In this document: one piece after another, positions 9,131 to 16,264 of the stretch
Position numbering within the stretch: the first letter of the stretch is position 1
Layout of the letters: each line of letters starts with the position of its first letter
DNA from: B73-G16 sp964611295
Lineage (GTDB): Bacteria; Desulfobacterota; B13-G15
Assembly (NCBI GenBank): GCA_964611295.1
Contig: CAZSWV010000009.1
Span: 1-64,000 of the forward strand
DNA: 64,000 bases
Reading direction: 5' to 3'
The notes under the pieces: model-generated
What the model was told of the DNA's origin: nothing
Seen by the model: only the letters and a program-made list of their open reading frames with translations
Databases searched by the model: none
Position numbers and translations under genes: made by a program

Positions 9131-10321
9131 TCAGATAATGGCTTGTTCCTTAAGGGACTCAAATTCTGATTTCGAAAGCTTCAGGACCCCACAATATACT
9201 TCTTCATTATGCTCACCGAGCCTCGGTGGAAACGACAAGGTTTTACCTGTAGCAATTAGATAAGGTGTTATATAAGGTGGAGGAGCTAATATTACTTCCA
9301 CTCCTGTAACCGGATCTTTTGTTTTAAGAAGCCAGGTTTTTACAAGAGGATCGTTAATTACATCTTCGATTGTGTTAATTTTAGCAATAGGTATTCTTTT
9401 TTCACGCAACATTATCACAAGCTCGTCACAGCTAAATTGAGAAGTGATCTTTTCAATTTTTTCATTAAGCAAATCTTTATCGGCGATCCTTCCAGCATTA
9501 TGTTCATATTGGGGAATATCCAACTCTTTAAAAGCAGGAATAGAAACCATATCCTTCCATTGGCGGTCATTTCCTATGGCAATATATACATACCCATCCC
9601 GTGCTTTGTACACAGAAACAGGTGCAAAAAACTGATGCGTATTACCGGAACGTGTTATTCTTTTCCCAAATGTAGCGGTCATCATTATGGGAACAGTTAA
9701 CCAACTTACGGTACTTTGAAACATTACAAGATCGATCCGGGTTCCCTTTCCTGTTATTGCCTTTTCATAAAGGGCTTTCATTATCAAGCCATAGGCATGT
9801 TCACTAGAACCCATATCTGGAAGGGGAACCCCCATGGTCATAGGTGGACCGTTGGGATCACCTGTCAGTTCCATAAGCCCACCCCGTGCTTGCAAAACCG
9901 GATCATAAGCAGGTTCGTCACTTTCAGGACCAAAACCGGTTACCCCAACCCATATAATATCTTCTTTAACAGACCTTAAAGTTTCATAATCAATACCTAG
10001 TTTTTTATAATTCTTAGGAAGTTGATTGGTACAAAAAATATCGACTGGCAATTCTTTCACAAGCCTATAAAGCAGCTCTTTTCCTTTTTCCGTAGCAAGA
10101 TTTAGAGTGATTGCCTTTTTACCAGCATTTATTGCTAGAAAATAACTCCTCATCCTCTCATCACCCAGTACATCATCCCCTACCATTCTGTTTGGATCGC
10201 AATTTACAGGATGTTCAAGCCTTATTACCCTCATTCCATCCATAGCCAACCTGTACGTCAAATAAGGCAAAACCGTCGCTTGTTCTAAAGTTAAAACGGT
10301 AATCTTCTCAAACACTTCCAT
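9131..10321 (-). CDS. CaiB/BaiF (family III) CoA-transferase
   Basis: The 396-residue protein has full family III length. Asp169 in VPLPDMGSSEHAYGLI aligns with the catalytic aspartate of formyl-CoA transferase, and INAGKKAITLNL and ARGGLMELTGDPNGPP are family signatures. It moves CoA from one acyl-CoA to a free carboxylic acid and is the likely entry step of this pathway, activating the substrate for the dehydrogenase and mutase downstream. It is the first gene of the operon, with AGGAGG eight bases before the ATG and a promoter/operator at 10344-10373. The donor and acceptor acids are unknown. Confidence 0.92.
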   Translation of the reverse strand: MEVFEKITVLTLEQATVLPYLTYRLAMDGMRVIRLEHPVNCDPNRMVGDDVLGDERMRSYFLAINAGKKAITLNLATEKGKELLYRLVKELPVDIFCTNQLPKNYKKLGIDYETLRSVKEDIIWVGVTGFGPESDEPAYDPVLQARGGLMELTGDPNGPPMTMGVPLPDMGSSEHAYGLIMKALYEKAITGKGTRIDLVMFQSTVSWLTVPIMMTATFGKRITRSGNTHQFFAPVSVYKARDGYVYIAIGNDRQWKDMVSIPAFKELDIPQYEHNAGRIADKDLLNEKIEKITSQFSCDELVIMLREKRIPIAKINTIEDVINDPLVKTWLLKTKDPVTGVEVILAPPPYITPYLIATGKTLSFPPRLGEHNEEVYCGVLKLSKSEFESLKEQAII

Positions 10322-10343
10322 CCTCCTTCCCTCCTTTTTGGAG

Positions 10344-10373
10344 TGTATACAACATGGTACACATTTCTGTCAA
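10344..10373 (-). promoter_or_regulatory. Promoter of the catabolic operon with overlapping GntR-type operator
   Basis: On the minus strand there is a perfect -35 TTGACA (10368-10373), an 18-base spacer and a -10 TATACA (10344-10349). The -10 lies in the palindrome TGTATACA (10344-10351), and the spacer holds a second similar site, TGGTACACA (10355-10363). Both resemble half or whole sites bound by FCD-type GntR proteins. Binding there would block RNA polymerase, so repression by the GntR protein of the same operon is inferred. Confidence 0.7.
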
Positions 10374-10459
10374 GAGGTGGTAAAGTATTGGGGGCTAGGC
10401 CGTTGAGTTTTGGGTAGAGGATTTGGTAAAAAACTGTCCTTTGTGAAGGAGGGTCTGTT

Positions 10460-11731
10460 ATGGATATCGTAATAGTGGGTGGAGGACTAGCAGGTCTTTC
10501 AACTGCTTATGGGCTTGCAAGAGAAGGGTTGGAGGTAATCGTCATAGAAAGGGGCGATCATCCGGGAAGCAAAAACATGACCGGGGGAAGGCTCTATTTG
10601 GAACCCCTTAAAAGGTTTTATCCTGAGCTTTGGGAGGAAGCCCCTTTTGAAAGATGGGTCACAAAGGAAAGGATAACGCTTATAAGTGGACAAAAGGCCG
10701 TGACCCTTGAGTATTCCAATCCCGAACTCTTGGGACACAGTGCTACTGTACTGCGTTCGCACTTAGATAAGTGGCTTTCTGAAAAGGTGCAAGAGGCAGG
10801 AGCTTTCGTGATCCCCCAGAAGAAGGCCGTAGACTTAATCTGGGATGGCGATAGAGTGGTGGGAGTGAACGTAGAAGGGGAAGAACTACCTTCAAAGGTA
10901 GTGGTCATAGCCGATGGTGTCCTTTCCTTCATTGGACAAAAGGCGGGCTTAAGGACCCCCCTTACCCCTGAGAAGCTTGCTTTGGGATACAAAGAGGTAA
11001 TCCGCATAGGAGAAGAAGAGGTCCAAAGACGCTTTAACCTAGAGGAAAACCAAGGACTTGCACACCTGTTTTTCGGATCTTTGACAAAAGGGCATTTCGG
11101 TGGGGCATTCCTTTATACCAACCGTGATACCCTTTCTTTGGGAATAGTGATTGGGCTTGCAGGAGCAGCAAATTCAAAGGACATGAACGCCCCGGAGTTG
11201 ATAGAAGAGTTTAAGGCACGTTCCGAAATAGCCCCCTTAATAGAGGGAGGAGAGATACTTGAATATTCCGCTCATCTAATCCCAGAAGGTGCCTTAGATT
11301 GTGTAAAAGGCCTCTACGGCAATGGGGTACTCCTTGTAGGGGACGCTGCAGGATTCACCATAAACCATGGGTTCACCGTAAGAGGGATGGACTTAGCCTT
11401 ACTTTCCGGATTGGCTGCCTCAAAGGCGGTGCTTTACGCCTTTAAAAGAAGCGATTTTTCCAAAAATACACTCAGTTTTTACATAGAATGCCTCAAGGAG
11501 TACGGAATATGGAAGGAGATCTACAAGTTCCGAAAAAACTCGAAGATATTGTCTTCAACAACAAGGCTTTACACGGAATATCCTAAATGGGTGTGTAACC
11601 TTGTAGGGGACCTTTTCTTTGTCAATGCAGGAGGAAGGGAAAAGTTGCGTTCCATACTTTGGAAACACTTAAAAGACGTACTTTGGGACCTAAGACTGTG
11701 GAAAGACCTTTGGAAATTAAAGGAGTTATAG
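10460..11731 (+). CDS. fixC: FixC-type electron transfer flavoprotein:quinone oxidoreductase
   Basis: This 423-residue flavoprotein starts with a Rossmann FAD motif (IVGGGLAGLSTAYGL), has GSKNMTGGRLY as in FixC, and a second FAD motif LVGDAAGFTINHG. FixC-type proteins take electrons from Etf and, with FixX, pass them to the quinone pool. The gene is divergent from the Etf-containing operon, which makes it a plausible electron outlet for the acyl-CoA dehydrogenase, although a different Etf could also be the partner. The start ATG is preceded by GAAGGAGGG. Two bases separate it from fixX. Confidence 0.9.
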   Translation: MDIVIVGGGLAGLSTAYGLAREGLEVIVIERGDHPGSKNMTGGRLYLEPLKRFYPELWEEAPFERWVTKERITLISGQKAVTLEYSNPELLGHSATVLRSHLDKWLSEKVQEAGAFVIPQKKAVDLIWDGDRVVGVNVEGEELPSKVVVIADGVLSFIGQKAGLRTPLTPEKLALGYKEVIRIGEEEVQRRFNLEENQGLAHLFFGSLTKGHFGGAFLYTNRDTLSLGIVIGLAGAANSKDMNAPELIEEFKARSEIAPLIEGGEILEYSAHLIPEGALDCVKGLYGNGVLLVGDAAGFTINHGFTVRGMDLALLSGLAASKAVLYAFKRSDFSKNTLSFYIECLKEYGIWKEIYKFRKNSKILSSTTRLYTEYPKWVCNLVGDLFFVNAGGREKLRSILWKHLKDVLWDLRLWKDLWKLKEL

Positions 11732-11733
11732 AG

Positions 11734-12006
11734 ATGAAGGTGGAAGAAAAGCTCTTACGGAACTTCTATCGAATAAACCAAACCCCTCATATAGAATTAG
11801 CAAGGGAACTCTGCCTTTCATGTGAACTCAAGCCTTGTACAAGGATATGCCCTGCAGGACTTTACTCCCTCAATGACAAGGGGGAAGTGACAGTAGAATA
11901 CAGCGGCTGTCTCGAGTGCGGTTCGTGTTCGGTTGTCTGTCCCAAGGGGGCGATAAAATGGAGTTATCCCCGAGGCGGATATGGCGTACAATACCGTTTT
12001 GGATAA
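11734..12006 (+). CDS. fixX: FixX-type ferredoxin-like protein
   Basis: A 90-residue iron-sulfur protein with two cysteine groups: C27, C30, C35, C39 (CLSCELKPCTRICP) and C59, C62, C65, C69 (CLECGSCSVVCPKGAIKW). It is the expected partner of FixC and completes the Etf-quinone oxidoreductase. The frame extends upstream to 11659 inside fixC, but the ATG at 11734 follows AAAGGAGT and lies two bases after the fixC stop, so it is taken as the start. There is a short gap, without a strong hairpin, before the convergent FmdE gene. Confidence 0.9.
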   Translation: MKVEEKLLRNFYRINQTPHIELARELCLSCELKPCTRICPAGLYSLNDKGEVTVEYSGCLECGSCSVVCPKGAIKWSYPRGGYGVQYRFG

Positions 12007-12058
12007 AGGTCCCCTCAACCTTGGAACTACAAGAGCAGGGTAAGTATGGCCTCAGCTA

Positions 12059-13072
12059 TCACCGAGATACCAGTCCCAATCTTTCGTAAGGATTAACCCC
12101 TGCCTCTATAAGTTCCTTTAAGACATCACCGCTTAGTTCGACTTCTTTTATCACTGAGACCATCTCAGGAGGATCACTCAAATGGGCTAAAAGTCCTTTC
12201 ATTAGCCTTAGCCTATCGGCTATGGACTTGGACCCTGGTCTTAAACCGACTAAGTCATACGCCTTTTGCCAATCGAACTTGAGGATTACGGCTTTGCCCC
12301 GCCTTCTCTCCTTGTCGGATATCAATAAGATACCCGCTACGTTTGGATCTATTAGAGAGCGCCTTTGGGCTTCGCTTAACTCCACTACATAAAAGGACTT
12401 TTTCCCTGGGGTTAGGTCAAGCAAAATTTGGATGGCATCGTCCTTACACCAAGGGGGACAGGCAATAAACGCAAAAGATTCCCCTCCGCTCGACCAATAT
12501 CTCTTCCTTATAAAGTCCACAAGAAAGTATCCGGCAACCAAACCCGGGCAGAGATGGTTGTGAAACTCTGCAGCTTTCAAAAGGCCCCATGGAGCTTCCA
12601 AGGCCCAACCCCACAGGATACTCACAAGGCTAAAGGCATCAGTACCTAAGGCGTTCTCTATCTCTGTCCATTTATCATCAGAGAGAAACCCATTAGGACT
12701 TATATTGACCTTCACCCTGGCTAACACTTCACCGTCAAAGGTCAAACATATCATCTGCCCGTCTTCCCTTTTCATCAAAGCCACCTTTAAAGGACAATCC
12801 ATGGGCTTGTGGAAGAACAGAAGGTTCCCCTTGCCCAAAGTGGCTCCTGTCACCTCTTGAATTACGTCAACGGCCCAGTGCGTTGGAAGCCCTCTTGGGG
12901 CTACGTATCCTGCATTGGTCAAAACTGCAAATCCTGCTTGTTCTCGCTTGAGCTTCAAATCCAACATCGCATCCTTTAGCCCTTTTTTGAGCTGCACTGA
13001 TGAGGAAAGACCATTTGAGGCCAAAAACAAAACGCAAAGGACCATAAGCTTCCATATCCAAACCTTCTGCAT
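12059..13072 (-). CDS. Secreted FmdE-domain protein
   Basis: The 337-residue protein has an N-terminal signal peptide (MQKVWIWKLMVLCVLFLASNG), so it is exported. From about residue 165 it carries the FmdE signature EFHNHLCPGL (H171, H173, C175) followed by CPPWCKDDAIQ (C205, C209). FmdE takes its name from a subunit encoded with formylmethanofuran dehydrogenase; stand-alone forms are thought to bind metal or a molybdopterin-related ligand, and their function is unsettled. Residues 50-150 resemble no domain I can name. GGAGGTGAAAGG precedes the ATG. It lies downstream of the Wood-Ljungdahl operon but beyond a terminator, so it is probably a separate unit. Confidence 0.75.
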   Translation of the reverse strand: MQKVWIWKLMVLCVLFLASNGLSSSVQLKKGLKDAMLDLKLKREQAGFAVLTNAGYVAPRGLPTHWAVDVIQEVTGATLGKGNLLFFHKPMDCPLKVALMKREDGQMICLTFDGEVLARVKVNISPNGFLSDDKWTEIENALGTDAFSLVSILWGWALEAPWGLLKAAEFHNHLCPGLVAGYFLVDFIRKRYWSSGGESFAFIACPPWCKDDAIQILLDLTPGKKSFYVVELSEAQRRSLIDPNVAGILLISDKERRRGKAVILKFDWQKAYDLVGLRPGSKSIADRLRLMKGLLAHLSDPPEMVSVIKEVELSGDVLKELIEAGVNPYERLGLVSR

Positions 13073-13616
13073 CCTTTCACCTCCTTAAAGTTCCCTATTT
13101 GTCCCTTCCGTTTGAGGGATACAGGATTAAAGGACATGGAAATAAGACCACAATAATAAACTGAGGTCGCGTCCTTTTTATAAAGGACGGCATAAAAACC
13201 CAAGAAAATACCGAGATCTTTTGGTTTATGGCAAGGTTGCTTGGAAAAAGCAAACATGCGATCCAACACTGAATGTCGTGGATCCCCTTCCTTATAAGAT
13301 CCATGAGACTCATCTACACAAGGTAGTATGAGCAAAAACTGAAGGCATTTACCTTTCTCTTGTACACTAGTGTCAAAGGACCACATGAGTACGCTCATCA
13401 CCTGCCGTTGATAGGATTGTTTAATCCCCTTGGCTCATACGTTTTCTTTGCACTTGAGACTTTGTACGTATAACCCCCTCTGTAAATCGCCATGGATTTG
13501 AAGTCTCCAAGGCCTGAACCGTCAGGTCTTACACCCGTAGGGTTTTCCACCGTATAGGGGCACCTCCTTTACACCTTCTGGCTATGATGTCCTTTCTTTT
13601 TGACTTTAAAAAACAA
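13073..13616. other. Intergenic stretch with hairpins, mostly unexplained
   Basis: I see no established gene between the FmdE protein and the terminator at 13617. The stretch contains a perfect 8-bp hairpin (13170-13177 with 13182-13189, loop TTAT) that lacks a T-run, the inverted pair AGACTT/AAGTCT (13458-13463, 13501-13506), a hairpin CCTGA/TCAGG near 13512-13526, and a short open frame listed separately. It may be a long leader of the FmdE gene. It matches no riboswitch class I could recognise by eye. Confidence 0.5.
13398..13550 (-). CDS. Possible small protein of 50 residues, function unknown
   Basis: A GTG-started frame encodes 50 residues beginning VENPTGVRPDGSGLGDF and ending YEPRGLNNPINGR, a mixed, soluble-looking composition with four tyrosines and many glycines. 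AGGAGG lies 12 bases upstream (13563-13568), slightly far for a ribosome site. Codon choice looks coding-like, but the frame is short and I recognise no homologue. It overlaps predicted hairpins, so the segment could instead be structured RNA. It is reported because it is the only plausible frame in this gap. Confidence 0.3.
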   Translation of the reverse strand: MENPTGVRPDGSGLGDFKSMAIYRGGYTYKVSSAKKTYEPRGLNNPINGR

Positions 13617-13655
13617 GGGCCATGAAGACTCGCGGCCTTCATGGCCCTTTTCTTC
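13617..13655 (-). terminator. Rho-independent terminator (usable in both directions)
   Basis: A perfect 11-bp stem, GGGCCATGAAG (13617-13627) with CTTCATGGCCC (13637-13647) and a 9-base loop, is followed on the plus strand by TTTTCTTCC. It is flanked on the other side by AAAAAAC, giving a T-run for minus-strand transcripts. It sits just after the last gene of the Wood-Ljungdahl operon and should end that transcript. Confidence 0.85.
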
Positions 13656-13719
13656 CTAACGACAGTTCCCCTTCGATTTGTAAAACATTTTAAAGGTATC
13701 GACCGCAAAAAGTCAAGGG

Positions 13720-14583
13720 TTAAATGCGCCCACTTCTATCAGTACGAGAAGGACGAGAGGAAGGGGTATAGGGTATTGGTATGAATTCAACCCCCGGCCG
13801 CCTCTGGGCTGCTTGAGGATATAACTCCATTAGCTCGTAGACCTCCTTAGGCATGTCCTCGCTCACCGGAAGGCCCATTTGCCGGAGTTCTTCAACGGTT
13901 ATGGGGTAGTCATGGGTCCAATGCCCTTGGGAAAGCATACGGGCTATCCGTTGGGCTTCTGCTTCTGGAAGCTTATCGCATAGAAGGGAGTATACGGTCC
14001 TGTAGACTTGTTCGATGGCCTTTTTGGCGATGTCGCCCAATATCAGCGTCTGGTCCTCCCTATTGGGGTTAGGGATCTCAAGGGCTTTCAACACCGATGC
14101 TGCCGGGATATAACCTTGACCCGTACTCAACTGGGGGTCAACAGGTCCAAGGACGGCGTTAGGGTCCATTACGATTTCATCAGCTGCAAGGGCTATAAGG
14201 GTACCGCCGCTCATGGCGTAGTGGGGTATAAAGACCGTCACCTTCCCTTTATGGCGCTTCAAGGCGCATGCTATCTGCTCTGCCGCTAGGACCAGTCCAC
14301 CTGGCGTATGAAGTATAAGATCGATGGGCATATCCGGCGGTGTCATTCGGATAGCCCTCAATACCTGCTCCGAATCCTCTATGTCGATATACCGAGCAAG
14401 TCTAAACCCTAAGAAGCTTACAGCTTCCTGCCGATGGATCATGGTGATAACCCTACTCTTCCTTTTAACCTCAAGGGTCCTTAAAGCTACACGGCGCTTG
14501 TGTTCGAGCATCTTCCTTTGCAAAAAGGGCAGAAGGGCCTGAAGTAAGAGGAGGAAAAACAACAAACCCACAAAATCTCCCAT
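13720..14583 (-). CDS. Membrane-anchored Clp-fold serine protease (SDH/SppA-like)
   Basis: The 287-residue protein has one N-terminal hydrophobic helix (residues 4-20) and a ClpP/crotonase-like fold. LILHTPGGLVLAAEQIA forms the oxyanion region, Ser125 in HYAMSGGTLIALAA is the likely nucleophile, and VLGPVDPQLS follows. This matches the SDH family of membrane serine proteases, whose targets are mostly unknown. A proline/arginine-rich tail follows the protease domain. It is the last gene of the long operon, nine bases after the methionine synthase gene, and is followed by a terminator. A role in turnover of membrane or cofactor proteins is possible but unsupported. Confidence 0.8.
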   Translation of the reverse strand: MGDFVGLLFFLLLLQALLPFLQRKMLEHKRRVALRTLEVKRKSRVITMIHRQEAVSFLGFRLARYIDIEDSEQVLRAIRMTPPDMPIDLILHTPGGLVLAAEQIACALKRHKGKVTVFIPHYAMSGGTLIALAADEIVMDPNAVLGPVDPQLSTGQGYIPAASVLKALEIPNPNREDQTLILGDIAKKAIEQVYRTVYSLLCDKLPEAEAQRIARMLSQGHWTHDYPITVEELRQMGLPVSEDMPKEVYELMELYPQAAQRRPGVEFIPIPYTPSSRPSRTDRSGRI

Positions 14584-14592
14584 GGCTCCCTC

Positions 14593-15630
14593 TCAACAAA
14601 AGGAATTTATGACTTCTTCCCTAACCTCACTAAGGGTTCGATAGACACTTTGGGCTAAACTGACCTCCAACGTCCCTAGGCCGCAAGAAGGGGTGATCAA
14701 AAACTGAGAAAGGGAAAACTCGCAAAAAAGTCTCAATTCTCCGACATACTTGAGGAGAAGACCTGCTAATTCTCGTGCCCTGATAGTCCCAACCACGTGG
14801 GGATCAGTAGGGACTATACCCCACGCTATACCTCTCCCTTCTTCAAGGAAGGCCTTCAAGGAGTCCTTCCACAACAGGAGGTTTTCTCCAAAGCTATAGC
14901 AATCAAAGCTCAAAAGGTCAAAACCCGTCCCCAGCAAAAGGGACCAATCAGTGTTAGCGCAGACATGGATGCCCTTTACGGCTTCGATTCCTTCCAATAA
15001 GTCCGTATAGCATCTAAAGAGTTCTTCCTTAGAAAAGGACATAGCAGGGGTCCCTATGGCCCCAAGCGAAGGTTCATCGAAAAAGAGGAAGACTTTTGCG
15101 TTTGGGTGGACGTCCTTAAGACATTTGAGTTGCCACTTGGCCTTGAGGTTCAAAACCTTAACCAACATCTCACGCAGAGTTTGGTCGTAAAAGGCGTAAC
15201 GCCCTTCTTTATCCCTCAAGGTAAATCCCAAGGTCAGGGGTCCTATGAGCTGTCCTTTGAGGAAAGGCGGCCGATATTCCTTAAGCCTCATCAAAAAAGC
15301 GTGAAACCCTTTCGCCCTTTCCTCTCCTATGGCAAAGGCCCTCAAATCCCCTGAGGCAGATACCTCTGTATATACCTCCCACTCCTCAGGTGCATCTTCA
15401 GGCCCTTCAATCCAGATCTTCCCACCCTCCTCCCTTATGCCAGGCATCCCTTCGAGGAACTGTCTTGTCATCTCTTCCATCTTTGACCTTTTAGGCAATT
15501 GGGGCCAATGGGGCATGCGGGGGAGGTGTTCCAGTACAAAATCGACTGCTTCTTCTGGATCGAGATGTGGCAGGCTCCCTATTCCTGTGATCTCAAAAGG
15601 CTCAAGCCCTAAGGAGCCCAATGGCCTCAT
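14593..15630 (-). CDS. mesD: Core-type methionine synthase (MesD-like, methyl-corrinoid-protein dependent)
   Basis: This 345-residue protein corresponds to the C-terminal catalytic half of cobalamin-independent methionine synthase (MetE) without its N-terminal half. Zinc ligands are visible as H222-x-C224 (IHVCANTDW) and C316 (ITPSCGLG); Asp243 in LLSFD lies where MetE has its Glu ligand. FDEPSLG near 184-190 is the conserved substrate loop. Core MetE proteins of the MesD group in Wood-Ljungdahl bacteria use methylated corrinoid iron-sulfur protein rather than methyl-folate as donor. Its position in the same operon as acsC and acsD fits that. It overlaps the DUF3786 gene by 29 bases. Confidence 0.8.
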   Translation of the reverse strand: MRPLGSLGLEPFEITGIGSLPHLDPEEAVDFVLEHLPRMPHWPQLPKRSKMEEMTRQFLEGMPGIREEGGKIWIEGPEDAPEEWEVYTEVSASGDLRAFAIGEERAKGFHAFLMRLKEYRPPFLKGQLIGPLTLGFTLRDKEGRYAFYDQTLREMLVKVLNLKAKWQLKCLKDVHPNAKVFLFFDEPSLGAIGTPAMSFSKEELFRCYTDLLEGIEAVKGIHVCANTDWSLLLGTGFDLLSFDCYSFGENLLLWKDSLKAFLEEGRGIAWGIVPTDPHVVGTIRARELAGLLLKYVGELRLFCEFSLSQFLITPSCGLGTLEVSLAQSVYRTLSEVREEVINSFC

Positions 15631-16264
15631 GGCAAACCCATATCAAGTCTTCGGTGGAAAGGTGATCAGGGGCCCTCTGGTCAAAAAGCACAATCCCTTC
15701 AGGTCCAAATCCCTCCTTCCCTTTCCAAATGCCAAAGGCAACTACCACTTGCGGAAAGGCCTTAAGCGAGACACAGGCATCGGCTACAGGGATGACTTCA
15801 CCTCCTATCCTCTGGGCGGATAAAAGAAGCCCCTCAGGGTTTCCCCCAAAGGCCTTGACCAAAGGCAATATGATCCTGTTACGAAAGACGGGAAAGTAAA
15901 AGAGACCGCCTGGAAGCCTCCTAAAGTCCACCCATTTGCCACTTATCCCTGTCCCTTTGGCTTGAAGGAGGTAGTGAAGTAAAAGCACCTCTTTCAACTT
16001 ATCTACCCTTTCCCCCTCGGGCCCATATACCTCACAAGAGGGATAAAGGACCTTAAAACTCCTTCCAAAAAAGGGCACTTCCCAAAGACCCTTCTCTGCT
16101 TTCCAGACTACCCAAGCCCTTTCTTGGACTTCTTCTGGCCAAAGGCCCAAAAGCCTCCTTTTGGCTTGTTCAAAAGCGAGTTCAAGGGCTTCACTCCATG
16201 TATTTTTCCTATTTGCTCCAAAGGGCGCCAACCGGACAGACCTCCACACACATAAGGCATCCAT
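15602..16264 (-). CDS. DUF3786 domain protein
   Basis: Up to 220 residues match the DUF3786 family: VLLLHYLLQAKGTGISGKWVDF and RLPGGLFYFPVF are its core motifs. The family occurs often in anaerobes next to corrinoid or CODH/ACS genes, and no biochemical function is established. The start is uncertain. The ATG at 16264 overlaps the preceding iron-sulfur gene by 56 bases, and a TTG behind GGAGG about 33 bases later would also give the conserved domain. The protein contains few cysteines and no membrane segment. Its place in the operon suggests a part in corrinoid-protein or methyl-group handling, which is inference only. Confidence 0.8.
   Translation of the reverse strand: MDALCVWRSVRLAPFGANRKNTWSEALELAFEQAKRRLLGLWPEEVQERAWVVWKAEKGLWEVPFFGRSFKVLYPSCEVYGPEGERVDKLKEVLLLHYLLQAKGTGISGKWVDFRRLPGGLFYFPVFRNRIILPLVKAFGGNPEGLLLSAQRIGGEVIPVADACVSLKAFPQVVVAFGIWKGKEGFGPEGIVLFDQRAPDHLSTEDLIWVCHEAIGLLRA

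Noticed and set aside
9115..9162. Longer start for the acyl-CoA dehydrogenase
   Set aside because: The extra 16 residues overlap the CoA-transferase end and do not resemble the family N-terminus; the ATG at 9114 has a ribosome site.
11659..11733. Extended FixX start overlapping fixC
   Set aside because: The ATG at 11734 has a ribosome site and gives a normal FixX; the extension is the fixC tail in another frame.
12976..13401. 141-codon minus-strand frame upstream of and overlapping the FmdE gene
   Set aside because: Its composition is not protein-like, it runs through a hairpin and the FmdE ribosome site, and it overlaps the signal-peptide region in another frame.
13480..13550. Resemblance to a selenocysteine tRNA (GACTTCAAATCC on the minus strand)
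   Set aside because: The anticodon-arm-like string lacks a proper 5-6 bp stem, and there is no acceptor stem or T-arm around it.
16209..16264. Possible frameshift that truncated a hydrogenase-type catalytic domain after the NuoG-like module
   Set aside because: The following frame encodes DUF3786, not an H-cluster or molybdopterin domain, so the short protein appears genuine.
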